From positions 5,448 through 69,447 of the forward strand of contig CACXLJ010000002.1 in assembly GCA_902768435.1 (NCBI GenBank): a stretch of DNA of 64,000 nucleotides. The letters run 5' to 3'. How positions within the stretch are numbered: position 1 is the stretch's first letter; the number at the start of each line of letters is the position of its first letter. Below are positions 52,235 to 62,041 of this stretch, in pieces. The stretch is from an uncultured Bacteroidales bacterium. GTDB taxonomy: Bacteria; Bacteroidota; Bacteroidia; Bacteroidales; Muribaculaceae. Made by a program: the position numbers and the translations under genes. The notes under the pieces were generated by a model. The model searched no databases. It had not been told where the DNA came from and saw only the letters and a list, made by a program, of their open reading frames with translations.

Positions 52235-54700
52235 TTACAAAAAGAGTTGCTCAACATCCATGGGTGTGAGGAGCACCTTGCGCGGCTTGCCGCCCTGCGA
52301 GGGCCCGACGATGCCGGCAGCCTCCATCTGGTCCATGATGCGCCCGGCACGGTTGTAGCCAATCTGGTAGCGGCGCTGGAGCGAAGAGGTGGATGCAATA
52401 TCGTTCTGCACAATCCACTTGACGGCTTCCTCAAAGAGCGGGTCACGGTCGTTGAGGTTACCGCCCTCGCCCGAGAAGTCGCCCCCTGCCCCGCTGTCGT
52501 CGTTAGGCACGACATATTCGGGCAATTCGTAGCACAGCTCGTGGTTCACATTAATATCGTTGTCTTCCTGTTCCTTGATAAAGTCGCAAATCTTGACCAC
52601 CTCGGGCGTGTCGACAAAGGGGCACTGCAGACGCGTAACCTCGCCATCGAGCTGGAACAGCATGTCGCCACGGCCAATAAGGCGCTGAGCACCCGAACGG
52701 TCGAGGATGATGCGGCTGTCCTGCATCTGCGCCACGGCAAAGGCGATGCGTCCCGGCACATTGCTCTTGATGAGGCCGGTGATGACCTGTGCCGAGGGTC
52801 GTTGCGTGGCTATAATGATGTGGATGCCGGCAGCACGGCCTTTTTGCGCCAGACGCACAATGGGAGTTTCGACCTCCTTGCCTGCCGTCATGATCATGTC
52901 GCTGAACTCGTCGATGATGCACACGATATAGGGCATGAAATGGTATTTCTTGTTGCCGTCCTCATCGAGCTCGTTGCGCAGTTTTTCTCGCCAAAGCCTG
53001 TTATAGTCGGTGACCTTGCGCTCCTTGAGGCTCTCGAACACCTTGTAGCGGTTCTCCATTTCCTGCACCAGGCAATTCAGGGTGTGCACCACGCGGCTGG
53101 TGTCGGTGACAATGGCACGGTCCTCGCCCGGAGCTTTGGCAAAGAAGTATTTCTCAAGATCAGAGAACACGCTGAATTCCACGCGTTTGGGGTCGATAAG
53201 GATGAACTTGAGTTCCGAGGGCCCTTTCTTGTAGAGCAGTGAGGTGATGATGGTGTTAAGACCCACCGATTTGCCCTTACCGGTAGCGCCTGCCACAAGC
53301 AGGTGAGGAACCTTGGCAAGGTCGGCCACAAACACCTCGTTGCTCACGGTGCAGCCCAGCACCATGGGCAATTCGCCCTTAAAGTCCTGATAGGCCTTGG
53401 AGGCAAGCACCTGACGCATGGGCACCACCTGCGGGTCGCGGTTAGGAATCTCGATACCAATGGTGCCACGGCCGGGCATGGGCGCGATGATGCGGATGCC
53501 AATGGCCGAAAGGCTCAGGGCAATGTCGTCTTCAAGTCCGCGAATCTTGGAGATGCGCACGCCGTCGGCAGGAACAATCTCAAAGAGGGTCACGGTAGGC
53601 CCCACATGGACATCGATTTTCTTGATTTGGATGCCATAGTTGTTGAGCGTTTCGGTAATGCGTTGCTTGTTCGACTCCTGTTCCTCAACATCAACGCTGT
53701 CCTTCTTCATTTGCATGTCGTTCAGGAGCGAAAGTGTCGGGAAGCGGTAGTGCATATATTCGCCCGTGGGATCCTTGGGGTTGGTTACCGACTTGGTGGT
53801 GTCGATGAGCTTCATCGAAGCCGCCTCCTCGGGCGCGCCTTGAGGCTTGGGTTTGATTCGTTCACGCTTGGGTTTCTTGACAGGAGCAGCCTGCTCAATG
53901 TTCTCCTTCACTTCATTGGGCTGATTGAGTTCTTGCTCATCGCCCAAGAAACCAGTTTGCTGACCGTTGTTCAGGTTATCCTCGTCGTCGATTTTATCGC
54001 CAGCAAAAGTCTTGCGGTAGGCTGGCAGTTTGTTACGCACATTCTCGTAGATAGAGTGCAGGGTCTTGTAGCACAGCAGCACCCAAACGAGCGCTACCAC
54101 CACATTCACGGCAATCATTCCGTAGAGCCCCATCAGCCCCATGAGGCTTTCGTTGGCATATTTTCCGAAATTGCCACCAAGGGCATAGAAGGTGGGCGAC
54201 CAGTTGTAGGTGCAGGCGCCAATCACGAGCGAGAAAGCGAAAAGGCTGAACAGGCACACGAGGGTGTAGGAATAAAAATAGACCTTGCGGCCCTTTTTAA
54301 GCATCCTGATGCCAATGGTAACCGCCCACAGCACAATGATGAATGCGGCAACACCGAAACCGTCGGCAACGAAAAACTGCGACACCTTGGCGCCCAGCGC
54401 ACCCACAGCATTGTGAATCTGCTCGGGGTTGTGGGCGTTCTCCATGGTGCTGTAGTAGAGTTCGCGGTTCTGGTCCTGTGCTCCCGCGCCAAAGATGAAC
54501 GACAGGAACGCAATGAGCAGGTAGATGCCGAACAGCAGGAAAATGATGCCCAGGGCAAAGCGGGTGCGGCCATTGGTAAAGAAGCCTACAAAGCGCTGCC
54601 AGGGAGTGAGATTCTCCTTCTTGGCAGCTTCTTCGCGCTTATAATTTTCACTCTCTTTTACACTCGAAATATCGGGGTTGTAAATAATATCTTTGTTCAC
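52235..54700 (-). CDS. ftsK: DNA translocase FtsK/SpoIIIE
   Basis: An 821-residue motor that moves chromosome ends through the division septum. Four hydrophobic segments lie in the first ~210 residues, then a charged linker with Lys/Pro runs. The motor domain has Walker A GATGKGKSVGLNT (Lys in the place of the common Ser) and Walker B VCIIDEFSDMI. The C-terminal gamma winged helix is STSSLQRRYQIGYNRAGRIMDQME. The start is a GTG at 54700, because no in-frame ATG exists before the upstream stop. It is preceded by AAAGGAGA six bases away, a strong Shine-Dalgarno sequence that is unusual for this phylum. Confidence 0.95.
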   Translation of the reverse strand: MNKDIIYNPDISSVKESENYKREEAAKKENLTPWQRFVGFFTNGRTRFALGIIFLLFGIYLLIAFLSFIFGAGAQDQNRELYYSTMENAHNPEQIHNAVGALGAKVSQFFVADGFGVAAFIIVLWAVTIGIRMLKKGRKVYFYSYTLVCLFSLFAFSLVIGACTYNWSPTFYALGGNFGKYANESLMGLMGLYGMIAVNVVVALVWVLLCYKTLHSIYENVRNKLPAYRKTFAGDKIDDEDNLNNGQQTGFLGDEQELNQPNEVKENIEQAAPVKKPKRERIKPKPQGAPEEAASMKLIDTTKSVTNPKDPTGEYMHYRFPTLSLLNDMQMKKDSVDVEEQESNKQRITETLNNYGIQIKKIDVHVGPTVTLFEIVPADGVRISKIRGLEDDIALSLSAIGIRIIAPMPGRGTIGIEIPNRDPQVVPMRQVLASKAYQDFKGELPMVLGCTVSNEVFVADLAKVPHLLVAGATGKGKSVGLNTIITSLLYKKGPSELKFILIDPKRVEFSVFSDLEKYFFAKAPGEDRAIVTDTSRVVHTLNCLVQEMENRYKVFESLKERKVTDYNRLWREKLRNELDEDGNKKYHFMPYIVCIIDEFSDMIMTAGKEVETPIVRLAQKGRAAGIHIIIATQRPSAQVITGLIKSNVPGRIAFAVAQMQDSRIILDRSGAQRLIGRGDMLFQLDGEVTRLQCPFVDTPEVVKICDFIKEQEDNDINVNHELCYELPEYVVPNDDSGAGGDFSGEGGNLNDRDPLFEEAVKWIVQNDIASTSSLQRRYQIGYNRAGRIMDQMEAAGIVGPSQGGKPRKVLLTPMDVEQLFL

Positions 54701-54789
54701 AAAAAATCTCCTTTCAAATGAATAAATGGTTTTAGCCCATAAAATTAAACATTAAATTTCATACTTCTATTATTATTCACACATTTTTA

Positions 54790-56268
54790 TTAATCTTTAA
54801 CCCAGAAACTGCGGGAGAATACCACCAGAACCGTGAACAGTTCAAGACGGCCTATGAGCATCTCGAGCGACAGTATCCACTTGGCAGCATCGGGCAACAG
54901 CGCCCACGAACCGTCGGCGCCCGTCATGCCGTAGCCCAGACCCACATTGCTGATGACCGACATCGACGAAAAAAGTGCATCGAACAGCGGAATGTCGAAT
55001 GCAGTGAGGAAGATGGCCACGACAAAAATGATGATCACATAAATCGAGAGAAATGCTGTGACCTTGTTGATGCGTGCCTGCGGCATGGCCTTGCCATCGA
55101 CCCAGACGGCAGTCACCGAGTTGGGATGGAGCACCTTATAGAGTTCGTTCTTGCAATTCTTGACGAGCACCACAAAGCGGTCGAGCTTGGCACCACCCGA
55201 AGTGGAGCCCGCCATACCGCCAAAGAACATCACCACCATGAGCAGGATGGAGATGAACTCCCCAGTTGACTCGTAACTTGCTGTTGAATAGCCCGTTGAT
55301 GTAATAGCCGAAATGGTGTCGAAAACAGCAAACAGAGCAGGCTGGGAGAAGTCGTCGAAATCACCCTGATAGAGGACGCGCAAGAGAATCAACGAGGCAC
55401 AAATGATTATGATGGCAACATACCACTTGAAGATGCTTGATTTCCACAGTCGCTTGAATTTGCCTAAAATCGTGAAATAGATGAGCGAGAAATTGATACC
55501 ACCCAGGAACATGAATGCCATCACCACATAGGCAATATAGTAGGAATGCCAGAAGATGAGGCCATCGTTCTTGGTCGAGAAACCGCCTGTGGAAATGGTC
55601 GACAAGGCATGACAAGTGGCATCGAAGCCGCCCATGGCCGGGTAGAGCATGAGACCAAGAACAATGGTGAGCACCAGATAGATAATCCACAGGCTTTTAG
55701 CAGTTTGATTCACGCGTGGACGCATGCGTTCGTGCGTGATGCCCGTGACCTCGGCATTAAACAGGGCAATGCCTCCCTTGTAGTTGAGCATGGGGAGCAC
55801 CGCCAGCGTGAACAGGATGATTCCCAAGCCGCCAATCCACTGCATGAGCGAACGCCACAACAAGATGCCATGCGGCATCTTCTCCAGGTCGACAATCACA
55901 CTGCTGCCCGTGGTGGTAAAGCCCGCCATGGTCTCGAAAAAGGCATCGGTAACCGTGTTGAGCGCACCTGTTGCCAAGAAAGGAATCATGCCGAAAATCG
56001 AGAAGAAAATCCACACCAGCGAGGTGAGCAGCAGCCCCTCGCGCTTGCGCATGGAACGCGAAGCCGGCTTGATGCCATAGGCCATGGCGACACCTGCCAC
56101 AAGCGTGGCAAGCAGCGTGATGAGAAAGACGATGGCCACATGATTCTCGCCATAATACCAAGCCACGCCCATAGGCAGCAGCATGAACTGCGACTCAATC
56201 ATGAGCAGCCATCCCACTAACCTGAGAACGATGGGGAAATTGATATTTTGTGACAGAACCGCGGGCAT
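54790..56268 (-). CDS. trkH: Trk/Ktr-type potassium uptake membrane subunit
   Basis: A 492-residue integral membrane protein that conducts potassium. Four pore-loop motifs with selectivity glycines can be read: FTTTGSSVIVD, STISTGGFSTKN, SAITSTGYSTAS and VISNVGLGYG. About ten hydrophobic segments cover the length. Its ATG overlaps the stop of trkA by one base (TGATG), so the two are translationally coupled. The partner TrkA gates the channel. Intact and full length. Confidence 0.94.
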   Translation of the reverse strand: MPAVLSQNINFPIVLRLVGWLLMIESQFMLLPMGVAWYYGENHVAIVFLITLLATLVAGVAMAYGIKPASRSMRKREGLLLTSLVWIFFSIFGMIPFLATGALNTVTDAFFETMAGFTTTGSSVIVDLEKMPHGILLWRSLMQWIGGLGIILFTLAVLPMLNYKGGIALFNAEVTGITHERMRPRVNQTAKSLWIIYLVLTIVLGLMLYPAMGGFDATCHALSTISTGGFSTKNDGLIFWHSYYIAYVVMAFMFLGGINFSLIYFTILGKFKRLWKSSIFKWYVAIIIICASLILLRVLYQGDFDDFSQPALFAVFDTISAITSTGYSTASYESTGEFISILLMVVMFFGGMAGSTSGGAKLDRFVVLVKNCKNELYKVLHPNSVTAVWVDGKAMPQARINKVTAFLSIYVIIIFVVAIFLTAFDIPLFDALFSSMSVISNVGLGYGMTGADGSWALLPDAAKWILSLEMLIGRLELFTVLVVFSRSFWVKD

Positions 56269-57599
56269 CAGCTGAAGGCTTTTTCAATTTTGTGAATAGA
56301 ACCCGCCAGGCAGAAGACCACCACATGGTCGCCCGCCTGCAGGCGTGTGTTTCCTCGCACGAGCTGCCCCACGCCGTCGCGTACAAGTCCGGCAATGGTC
56401 ATGCTGCGCGGCAAATTCAGGTCCTTGACATCGGCCCGGGTCACTCTCGACTTGTCCTTGATGATGAGTTCGGCTACCTCGGCATCGGCCAGCGCAAGGC
56501 ACTTGGCATTGTCAAGGTCGCTGTCGAGCATGATCTGCACAATGCGGCTCGACGCCAGCAATTTCTTGTTGATAATAGAACCAATATTGAGCGACTCGGC
56601 CTCGTTCACATACTGCAGGTTCTCGACCTGTGCCACAGTCTTGCGCACGCCATGCTCCTTGGCCATCATGCAGCCCAGAATATTGGCCTCGCTGCTGGGA
56701 GTGAGAGCAATAAACACATCATAGTCGCTGAGTCCCTCCTCTTCGAGCAGGTCGGTATCGCGGGGGTCACCGTGCACAATGTTGCAGTGCGGCAACCGTT
56801 CGGCAAGTTCGTTGCAGCGATCCAGGCTCTCCTCGATAATCTTCACATGATAGTGGTCGCCCACCTGCATCACCAGTTGCTCGGCAATTTCACTGCCGCC
56901 CATTATGAGCAGTCGCTCAGGGGTGAACGACACTTTGCCACAGGCGGTTATCACATCGCTGACGCGGTTGTGGGTGGTAACGATATAGGCTATGTCGTTT
57001 TCCAGCAGACGGTCGTCGCCACCAGGAATGATGGTCTCGCGATTGCGTCGAATGGCCGACACATGCAGATATTGCGAAAAGGAACTCAACTCCCTGAGGC
57101 GCTTGCCTATGATGGGGGCATTGGAACGCAATTTGACTCCCACAAGAATGAGTTCGCCATTGAGCAGTTCAAACCAATTGCGCACCCATGGACGCTTGAT
57201 TGAAGCCGTAATCTCGCCGGCAGCAAGGAACTCGGGATAGATGAGTTCGTTGATGCCTTGCTGAGCAAAATAGGCCATATTCTTGCGGGCAAGATACTCG
57301 GCATTGTCGATGCGTGCCACAGTCTTCTTGGCGCCCATGCTCTTGGCGAGCTGGCAAGCCTGCAAATTGCGTGACTCATAGGGTGTGACAGCAATGAAGA
57401 TGTCGGCAGTGCCCACTTTCACATCCTTGAGTGCGGCAAACGAGGTGGCGTTACCGTGATAGGTGAGCAGATTGTAGTTCTCGAGCAAGGCGAGTTTGCG
57501 TTCCTCGGTATCCATGATAACGATGTCCTGCTCCTCGTTGCTGAGCATCTTGGCAAGATGTGTGCCCACTTCACCGGCACCTGCAATCACGATTTTCAT
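56268..57599 (-). CDS. trkA: Potassium transporter regulatory subunit TrkA
   Basis: A 443-residue cytoplasmic regulator with two RCK modules. The first nucleotide-binding motif is IVIAGAGEVGTHLAKML; the second RCK starts at LLIMGGSEIAEQLVMQVG. Each is followed by a C-terminal TrkA_C-type ligand domain (GVKLRSNAPIIGKRLREL; AGLVRDGVGQLVRGN). It binds NAD(H) or nucleotides and controls potassium flow through TrkH. It is 11 bp downstream of dxs and overlaps trkH by one base. Confidence 0.94.
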   Translation of the reverse strand: MKIVIAGAGEVGTHLAKMLSNEEQDIVIMDTEERKLALLENYNLLTYHGNATSFAALKDVKVGTADIFIAVTPYESRNLQACQLAKSMGAKKTVARIDNAEYLARKNMAYFAQQGINELIYPEFLAAGEITASIKRPWVRNWFELLNGELILVGVKLRSNAPIIGKRLRELSSFSQYLHVSAIRRNRETIIPGGDDRLLENDIAYIVTTHNRVSDVITACGKVSFTPERLLIMGGSEIAEQLVMQVGDHYHVKIIEESLDRCNELAERLPHCNIVHGDPRDTDLLEEEGLSDYDVFIALTPSSEANILGCMMAKEHGVRKTVAQVENLQYVNEAESLNIGSIINKKLLASSRIVQIMLDSDLDNAKCLALADAEVAELIIKDKSRVTRADVKDLNLPRSMTIAGLVRDGVGQLVRGNTRLQAGDHVVVFCLAGSIHKIEKAFS

Positions 57600-57610
57600 A
57601 ACGCATGCAA

Positions 57611-59533
57611 TTATAGGTTCTTAAAAATCTTTTCAACATCCCGTGCTATGGATGCAGCATCGATGCCACACTGCTCATAGAGCTGTGCCACGGTGCCATG
57701 TTCCACAAACACATCGTCGATGCCCTTGCGTGTGAGGGGGATGTGCGGAGCATGCTCGGCGAGCCACTCGGCCACCGCCCCACCCAGGGCGCCCACAGTG
57801 GTGCCATCCTCAACAGTCACCACTGCCTTATAGTTCTGAGCCACCTCGCTCAAGATCTCCTTGTCGATGGGCTTGAGATAAATCATGTCGTAGTGACCCA
57901 CATCGATGCCTTTCTCGTGCAGTGCAGCCACCGCCTTTTTCACCTCATTGCCAATGTGGCCTATCGAGAGGATGGCCACGCCCTGTCCATCGGTCAGCTT
58001 GCGGCCCTTGCCCACAGGCAATTCGGTAAGCTCGCACTCCCAGTCGGGGAGCACTCCCCTGCCCCTTGGATAACGGATGGCAAAAGGACCTGCATTCTTG
58101 TCGAGTTGCGAGGTGTACATGAGTCGGCGCAGATCGTGTTCGTTGATGGGAGCCGACACCACCATGCCAGGGATGCAACGCAAATAGGCGAGGTCGAACA
58201 GGCCGTGATGTGTCACGCCGTCCTCGCCCACTATGCCGCCACGGTCAAGGCAGAAGGTGACGGGCAGGTGCTGGATGGCCACATCGTGAATGATGTGGTC
58301 GTAGGCACGCTGCAAGAACGAACTGTAGATGCAGCAGAATGGGTGCCGCCCTTCCTTGGCAAGACCACCTGAGAAGGTAACGGCATGGCCCTCGCTGATG
58401 CCCACATCAAAGGTGCGCTCGGGGAAGGCCTCTTGCATGAGATTCATCGAGGTGCCGCCTGGCATTGCTGCCGTGATGCCCACTATTTTATCGTTGGCCT
58501 TGGCGAGTTCTACCAGGGTTTTGCCAAACACATACTGATATTTAGGCGGCTTGCCGTCGCTGCTGCCGGTGATGCGCTCGCCGGTTTCCTCGTCGAAGGT
58601 GCCCGGTGCGTGCCATGTGGCAGGATCTTTCTCGGCGGGTTCATACCCCTTGCCTTTCACGGTGTGCAGGTGCACTATCTTGGGTCCGGTCATGTCCTTG
58701 ACATGCTGGAACACCTTGACGAGTTTTTTCACATCGTGGCCGTCGAAGGGGCCAAAATAGCGGATGTTCAAACCCTCGAAGATATTCTGCTGGCCCGTGA
58801 TGAGCGACTTCATGGAGTTGTTGAAGCGCATGATGAGGCCCTTGCGGTTATCGTTGATGATGTTGTGCTTCTTGCAGAACTGATAGATCTTGTAACGGCG
58901 GTTGTTGTAGCCGCGCGAGATGCTCAGGTTGGCGAGGTAATTGCCCAAAGCGCCCACATTGGCGTCGATCGACATGTCGTTGTCGTTGAGCACTATGAGC
59001 AGATTGTTCTTGAGGATGGCGGCATTGTTGAGGCCCTCGAATGCCAAGCCACCGCTGATGGAAGCATCGCCAATGATGGCCACCACTTTGCGGTCGGTCT
59101 CATGAGCAAGGTCTGAACCGATGGCCATGCCCAGCGCTGCCGAGATGGAGTTGCTGGCATGACCGGCTGTGAAGGTGTCGTACTCACTCTCCTCGGGGTT
59201 GGGGAAACCGCTGATTCCGTTCAAGGTGCGGTTCGTGTCGAACTGGTCGCGACGGCCCGTGAGAATCTTGTGGGCATAGGCCTGATGGCCCACATCCCAC
59301 ACAAGGCGGTCGTAGGGCGTATTGAAAACATAGTGGAGCGCCACATTTATTTCTACTGCACCCATGCTCGAGGCAAAGTGCCCGGGATTGCGCGAGACTT
59401 CATGAATGATGAATCGCCTGAGTTCATCACACACCTGCGGCAGCTGATCTACCTCAAGTTTCTTGAGGTCGGCTGGCGAGTCGATCTTGCTCAGCAGCGG
59501 GAAATTCTGTTCTATGTATTCGGTATTGGACAT
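57611..59533 (-). CDS. dxs: 1-deoxy-D-xylulose-5-phosphate synthase
   Basis: A 640-residue thiamine-diphosphate enzyme that condenses pyruvate and glyceraldehyde-3-phosphate in the first step of the MEP isoprenoid pathway. The TPP/Mg site is [35 protein letters not shown] is the family signature near residue 80; the transketolase pyrimidine domain carries the catalytic Glu in [17 protein letters not shown]. The C-terminal domain is intact. It lies between a 59-residue membrane protein and trkA, all in one direction. Confidence 0.96.
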   Translation of the reverse strand: MSNTEYIEQNFPLLSKIDSPADLKKLEVDQLPQVCDELRRFIIHEVSRNPGHFASSMGAVEINVALHYVFNTPYDRLVWDVGHQAYAHKILTGRRDQFDTNRTLNGISGFPNPEESEYDTFTAGHASNSISAALGMAIGSDLAHETDRKVVAIIGDASISGGLAFEGLNNAAILKNNLLIVLNDNDMSIDANVGALGNYLANLSISRGYNNRRYKIYQFCKKHNIINDNRKGLIMRFNNSMKSLITGQQNIFEGLNIRYFGPFDGHDVKKLVKVFQHVKDMTGPKIVHLHTVKGKGYEPAEKDPATWHAPGTFDEETGERITGSSDGKPPKYQYVFGKTLVELAKANDKIVGITAAMPGGTSMNLMQEAFPERTFDVGISEGHAVTFSGGLAKEGRHPFCCIYSSFLQRAYDHIIHDVAIQHLPVTFCLDRGGIVGEDGVTHHGLFDLAYLRCIPGMVVSAPINEHDLRRLMYTSQLDKNAGPFAIRYPRGRGVLPDWECELTELPVGKGRKLTDGQGVAILSIGHIGNEVKKAVAALHEKGIDVGHYDMIYLKPIDKEILSEVAQNYKAVVTVEDGTTVGALGGAVAEWLAEHAPHIPLTRKGIDDVFVEHGTVAQLYEQCGIDAASIARDVEKIFKNL

Positions 59534-59538
59534 TTCGG

Positions 59539-59718
59539 TTATCGGTCTTTTTTGATATATTTCTTATACATAGGTACAAAGATGATGATGCCAGAGGCTA
59601 TCACAGGAAACAAATTGAGCAGGGTGACCTGCTTCATGCGCGACACCAGCAGATAGCACAGGGCAAGCCACAATAGCCCTACCAGTCCGAATCTTATGAT
59701 ATTAGCCATGTTCATCAT
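59539..59718 (-). CDS. Small membrane protein upstream of dxs
   Basis: A 59-residue frame (begins [19 protein letters not shown]) with two hydrophobic segments: [15 protein letters not shown] and [20 protein letters not shown] basic tail (KKYIKKDR) follows, suggesting an N-in, C-in hairpin. ATGs at 59718, 59715 and 59709 are all possible starts. The stop lies five bases before the dxs start, so it is probably translated from the same mRNA. I do not know a family for it. Homologues in the same position would confirm it as a gene. Confidence 0.6.
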   Translation of the reverse strand: MMNMANIIRFGLVGLLWLALCYLLVSRMKQVTLLNLFPVIASGIIIFVPMYKKYIKKDR

Positions 59719-59741
59719 AAAAATGCATTGTTACCAACTTG

Positions 59742-59749
59742 CAAATTTA
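59742..59749 (-). promoter_or_regulatory. Predicted -7 box for small protein-dxs-trkA-trkH unit
   Basis: TAAATTTG on the minus strand, 24 bp upstream of the small-protein start. A TTTG occurs only 12 bp further on, too close for a -33 box. Confidence 0.5.
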
Positions 59750-59855
59750 TAAAAAAGAAATCAAACTACAGCACACTTTGCTGCATTCTTTTTCGCGCAT
59801 GTTGCAAAAAACCGAGTTGTTTTGAGCAAGAAAGAGCTGATTTTAAATACATTTT

Positions 59856-59886
59856 TTTGCAAAGCCAAAGCAAATTACTAACTTTG
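59856..59886 (+). promoter_or_regulatory. Bacteroidota-type promoter for the PASTA-rluD unit
   Basis: TTTG (59856-59859) and TAACTTTG (59879-59886) with a 19-bp spacer, a full match to the consensus. The start codon is 23 bp downstream. Confidence 0.75.
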
Positions 59887-59909
59887 CCAAAAATATATCG
59901 CACATTAAA

Positions 59910-60572
59910 ATGGCAAAACTTCAATTCTTCGATAACTTCAAGGCCAAGCACCCCGTGCTGTTCCACAGCATTCTGGCCTTTATTGTGTTTCTGGCAGGCA
60001 TCTACACCTGCTTGCTACTCGCCGATGTTTTCACCAATCACGGCGAACAGGTGAAAGTGCCCGATGTGAATTTCCTGCCGCTGCAGCAGGCCATCGACAA
60101 ACTCGAGGCAGCCGGCCTTGAATATGAGGTTGATTCAATCTACAACGAAGACTACAAGCCTGGCATCGTCATCGACCAGGTGCCCGTGGCCAACTCCATG
60201 ATCAAGGCCATCAGGCCCGTGCTGCTCACCATCAACATGGTAAACCCGCCCAAGGTGCAGTTGCCGCTTGAACTCACCGACATGGCAGGCAGCGATGGTA
60301 TAACCACGCTCAAGTCGCTGGGATTCAAGAATGTGACCACCGACACCGTGCCGTCGGACAAGGCAGGCCTCATCATCTCGGTTTCGGTGAACGACCGCCA
60401 AGTGGTGCCCGGAACCAAGGCTCCGCTCAATGCCCGCATCAAACTCACCATTGGCGACGGCAGCATGGATATCATGGAATATGACCCGCTGAGCGACATA
60501 GACCGCGACTCACTCATCCAAGACCAGATCAAGCGCGGACTCATCCAAATAGAGGAAGAAAGCGACGAATAA
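59910..60572 (+). CDS. PASTA-domain membrane protein
   Basis: A 220-residue protein. One transmembrane segment (HSILAFIVFLAGIYTCLLLA, about residues 17-36) anchors it; the rest is periplasmic. Two PASTA repeats are visible: VKVPDVNFLPLQQAIDKLEA with PGIVIDQVPVANSMI, and LPLELTDMAGSDGITTLKSL with VSVNDRQVVPGTKA. PASTA domains bind peptidoglycan-related ligands in other bacteria; here there is no kinase or transpeptidase domain. Together with the following rluD gene it forms a unit found in many Bacteroidota. The acidic C-terminus is short. Confidence 0.85.
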   Translation: MAKLQFFDNFKAKHPVLFHSILAFIVFLAGIYTCLLLADVFTNHGEQVKVPDVNFLPLQQAIDKLEAAGLEYEVDSIYNEDYKPGIVIDQVPVANSMIKAIRPVLLTINMVNPPKVQLPLELTDMAGSDGITTLKSLGFKNVTTDTVPSDKAGLIISVSVNDRQVVPGTKAPLNARIKLTIGDGSMDIMEYDPLSDIDRDSLIQDQIKRGLIQIEEESDE

Positions 60573-60584
60573 TCTCACAGTGTG

Positions 60585-61652
60585 ATGACCGACGAAGAAC
60601 GCGACGAAATCTTCCAATCCGACTTCAGTGACCCCGACTTCACCGACGAGAACGGGCGCGACTACTGGGAACATTACCGCTTTGAAGTAGAAAAGGGGCA
60701 GGTGCTGCTACGCATCGACAAGTACCTCGTGGAGCGCATTAAGGGCACCTCGCGCAACCGCATCCAGAACGCCGCCGAGGCGCAGTGCATACGCGTGAAC
60801 GGCACCCCTGTGAAGTCGAACTATCGCGTGCATCCGGGCGACCTCATCAGCGTGGTGATGGACCGTCCGCGCTACGAGAACGAGATTGTGGCGCAAGACA
60901 TACCCTTGAACATCGTCTATGAAGATGCCGAACTGCTTGTGGTGAACAAGCCTGCAGGCATGTGCGTGCACCCCGGGCACGGCAATTATGATGGCACGCT
61001 GGTCAATGCCCTCGCCTGGCACTTCAAGGACAATCCCGACTACGATGTGACCGACCCCCGCATGGGCCTGGTGCACCGCATCGACAAGGACACCTCGGGA
61101 CTGCTCGTGGTGGCCAAGACACCGCGTGCCAAGACCTCGCTCGGACTGCAGTTCTTCAACAAGACCACCAAGCGCCAGTATGTGGCACTCGTGTGGGGCC
61201 AGATGAAGCAGATGGACGGCACCATTGAGGGCAACATTGGGCGCAGCCTGCGCGACCGCCTGCTCATGTGCGTCTTTCCCGACGGTGACCTGGGCAAACA
61301 CGCTGTAACACACTACCATACCATTGAAAACTTTGCCCATGTGGCACTCGTGCAATGCCAGCTCGAAACCGGCCGCACGCACCAAATCAGGGTGCACATG
61401 CAATACATCGGGCACCCCCTGTTCAACGACGAACGCTATGGTGGCGACAAGGTGCTGCGCGGCAACACCACGAGCAAGTATATGCAGTTTGTGCAAAACT
61501 GCTTCAAGACCTGCCCCCGCCAGGCCCTGCACGCCAAGACCCTCGGCTTCGTGCACCCCGTCACCGGCCAGCAGATGGACTTCGACAGCGAAGTGCCCGA
61601 CGACATGACCCAGCTCATCGAGAAGTGGCGCACCTACACCGCCTCCCTCTAA
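60585..61652 (+). CDS. rluD: RluA/RluD-family ribosomal RNA pseudouridine synthase
   Basis: A 355-residue enzyme that isomerises uridines of 23S rRNA (RluD type: 1911, 1915, 1917). The acidic N-terminus is followed by an S4 RNA-binding domain (RIDKYLVERIKGTSRNRIQN) and the catalytic domain with the Asp in GLVHRIDKDTSGLLVVAKT (near residue 167). RQYVALVWG and TGRTHQIRVHMQYIGHPL complete the family signatures. I use the ATG at 60585; the preceding GTG is an alternative. It lies 12 bp behind the PASTA gene. The exact target could also be that of RluA or RluC. Confidence 0.92.
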   Translation: MTDEERDEIFQSDFSDPDFTDENGRDYWEHYRFEVEKGQVLLRIDKYLVERIKGTSRNRIQNAAEAQCIRVNGTPVKSNYRVHPGDLISVVMDRPRYENEIVAQDIPLNIVYEDAELLVVNKPAGMCVHPGHGNYDGTLVNALAWHFKDNPDYDVTDPRMGLVHRIDKDTSGLLVVAKTPRAKTSLGLQFFNKTTKRQYVALVWGQMKQMDGTIEGNIGRSLRDRLLMCVFPDGDLGKHAVTHYHTIENFAHVALVQCQLETGRTHQIRVHMQYIGHPLFNDERYGGDKVLRGNTTSKYMQFVQNCFKTCPRQALHAKTLGFVHPVTGQQMDFDSEVPDDMTQLIEKWRTYTASL

Positions 61653-61680
61653 CCCCACTCCATCCCTGACATTTTAATAG

Positions 61681-61716
61681 ATTCTGCCCCAGAAACGAGG
61701 CAAAATCATTTTTTTG
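61681..61716 (+). terminator. Predicted terminator after rluD
   Basis: An 8-bp stem with one mismatch (ATTCTGCC 61682-61689 region / GGCAAAAT), followed by CATTTTTTTG. It lies about 30 bp past the rluD stop. Confidence 0.45.
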
Positions 61717-61749
61717 CACATTATTTATTTACTTATTTAAGATTTTTTG

Positions 61750-61757
61750 TAATTTTG
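61750..61757 (+). promoter_or_regulatory. Predicted -7 box for LRR protein gene
   Basis: TAATTTTG matches TAnnTTTG. It would give a leader of nearly 280 nt that contains a short open frame. No proper -33 box was found; the nearest TTTG is 33 bp away. Confidence 0.4.
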
Positions 61758-61876
61758 TAGAGAAAAGTGAAAGTATCAATTGTTTTTTAGTCAACAATTA
61801 TTTGATCAAGGCTACAAAACGCCCACACTACCATAAACAATAACTAGCAGAATATCAACTCATAATATCATAGATT

Positions 61877-61942
61877 ATGAAAAAACATCTACTTACACTC
61901 GCCTGCATCATGACATGTTTCATGATGCTACATGATGGATAG
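61877..61942 (+). CDS. Short signal-peptide-like ORF in the LRR leader
   Basis: A 21-residue frame (MKKHLLTLACIMTCFMMLHD plus G) closed by TAG. It looks like a secretion signal without a mature protein: basic start, hydrophobic core. It may be the remnant of a former gene start, or an upstream leader ORF. The 99 bases between it and the LRR gene show nothing else. Evidence for expression is lacking. Confidence 0.3.
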   Translation: MKKHLLTLACIMTCFMMLHDG

Positions 61943-62041
61943 TGATGCCTTTCATGCTGGGGCAGAGAAATGAAGCATTGTGCATGAAATTAGTGATAAA
62001 TATAGACAAATTTAATAATAACATAATAAATATAATGACTT

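Noticed and set aside
53303..54721. 472-residue plus-strand frame antisense to ftsK
   Set aside because: His-rich shadow frame without motifs; ftsK is intact on the other strand.
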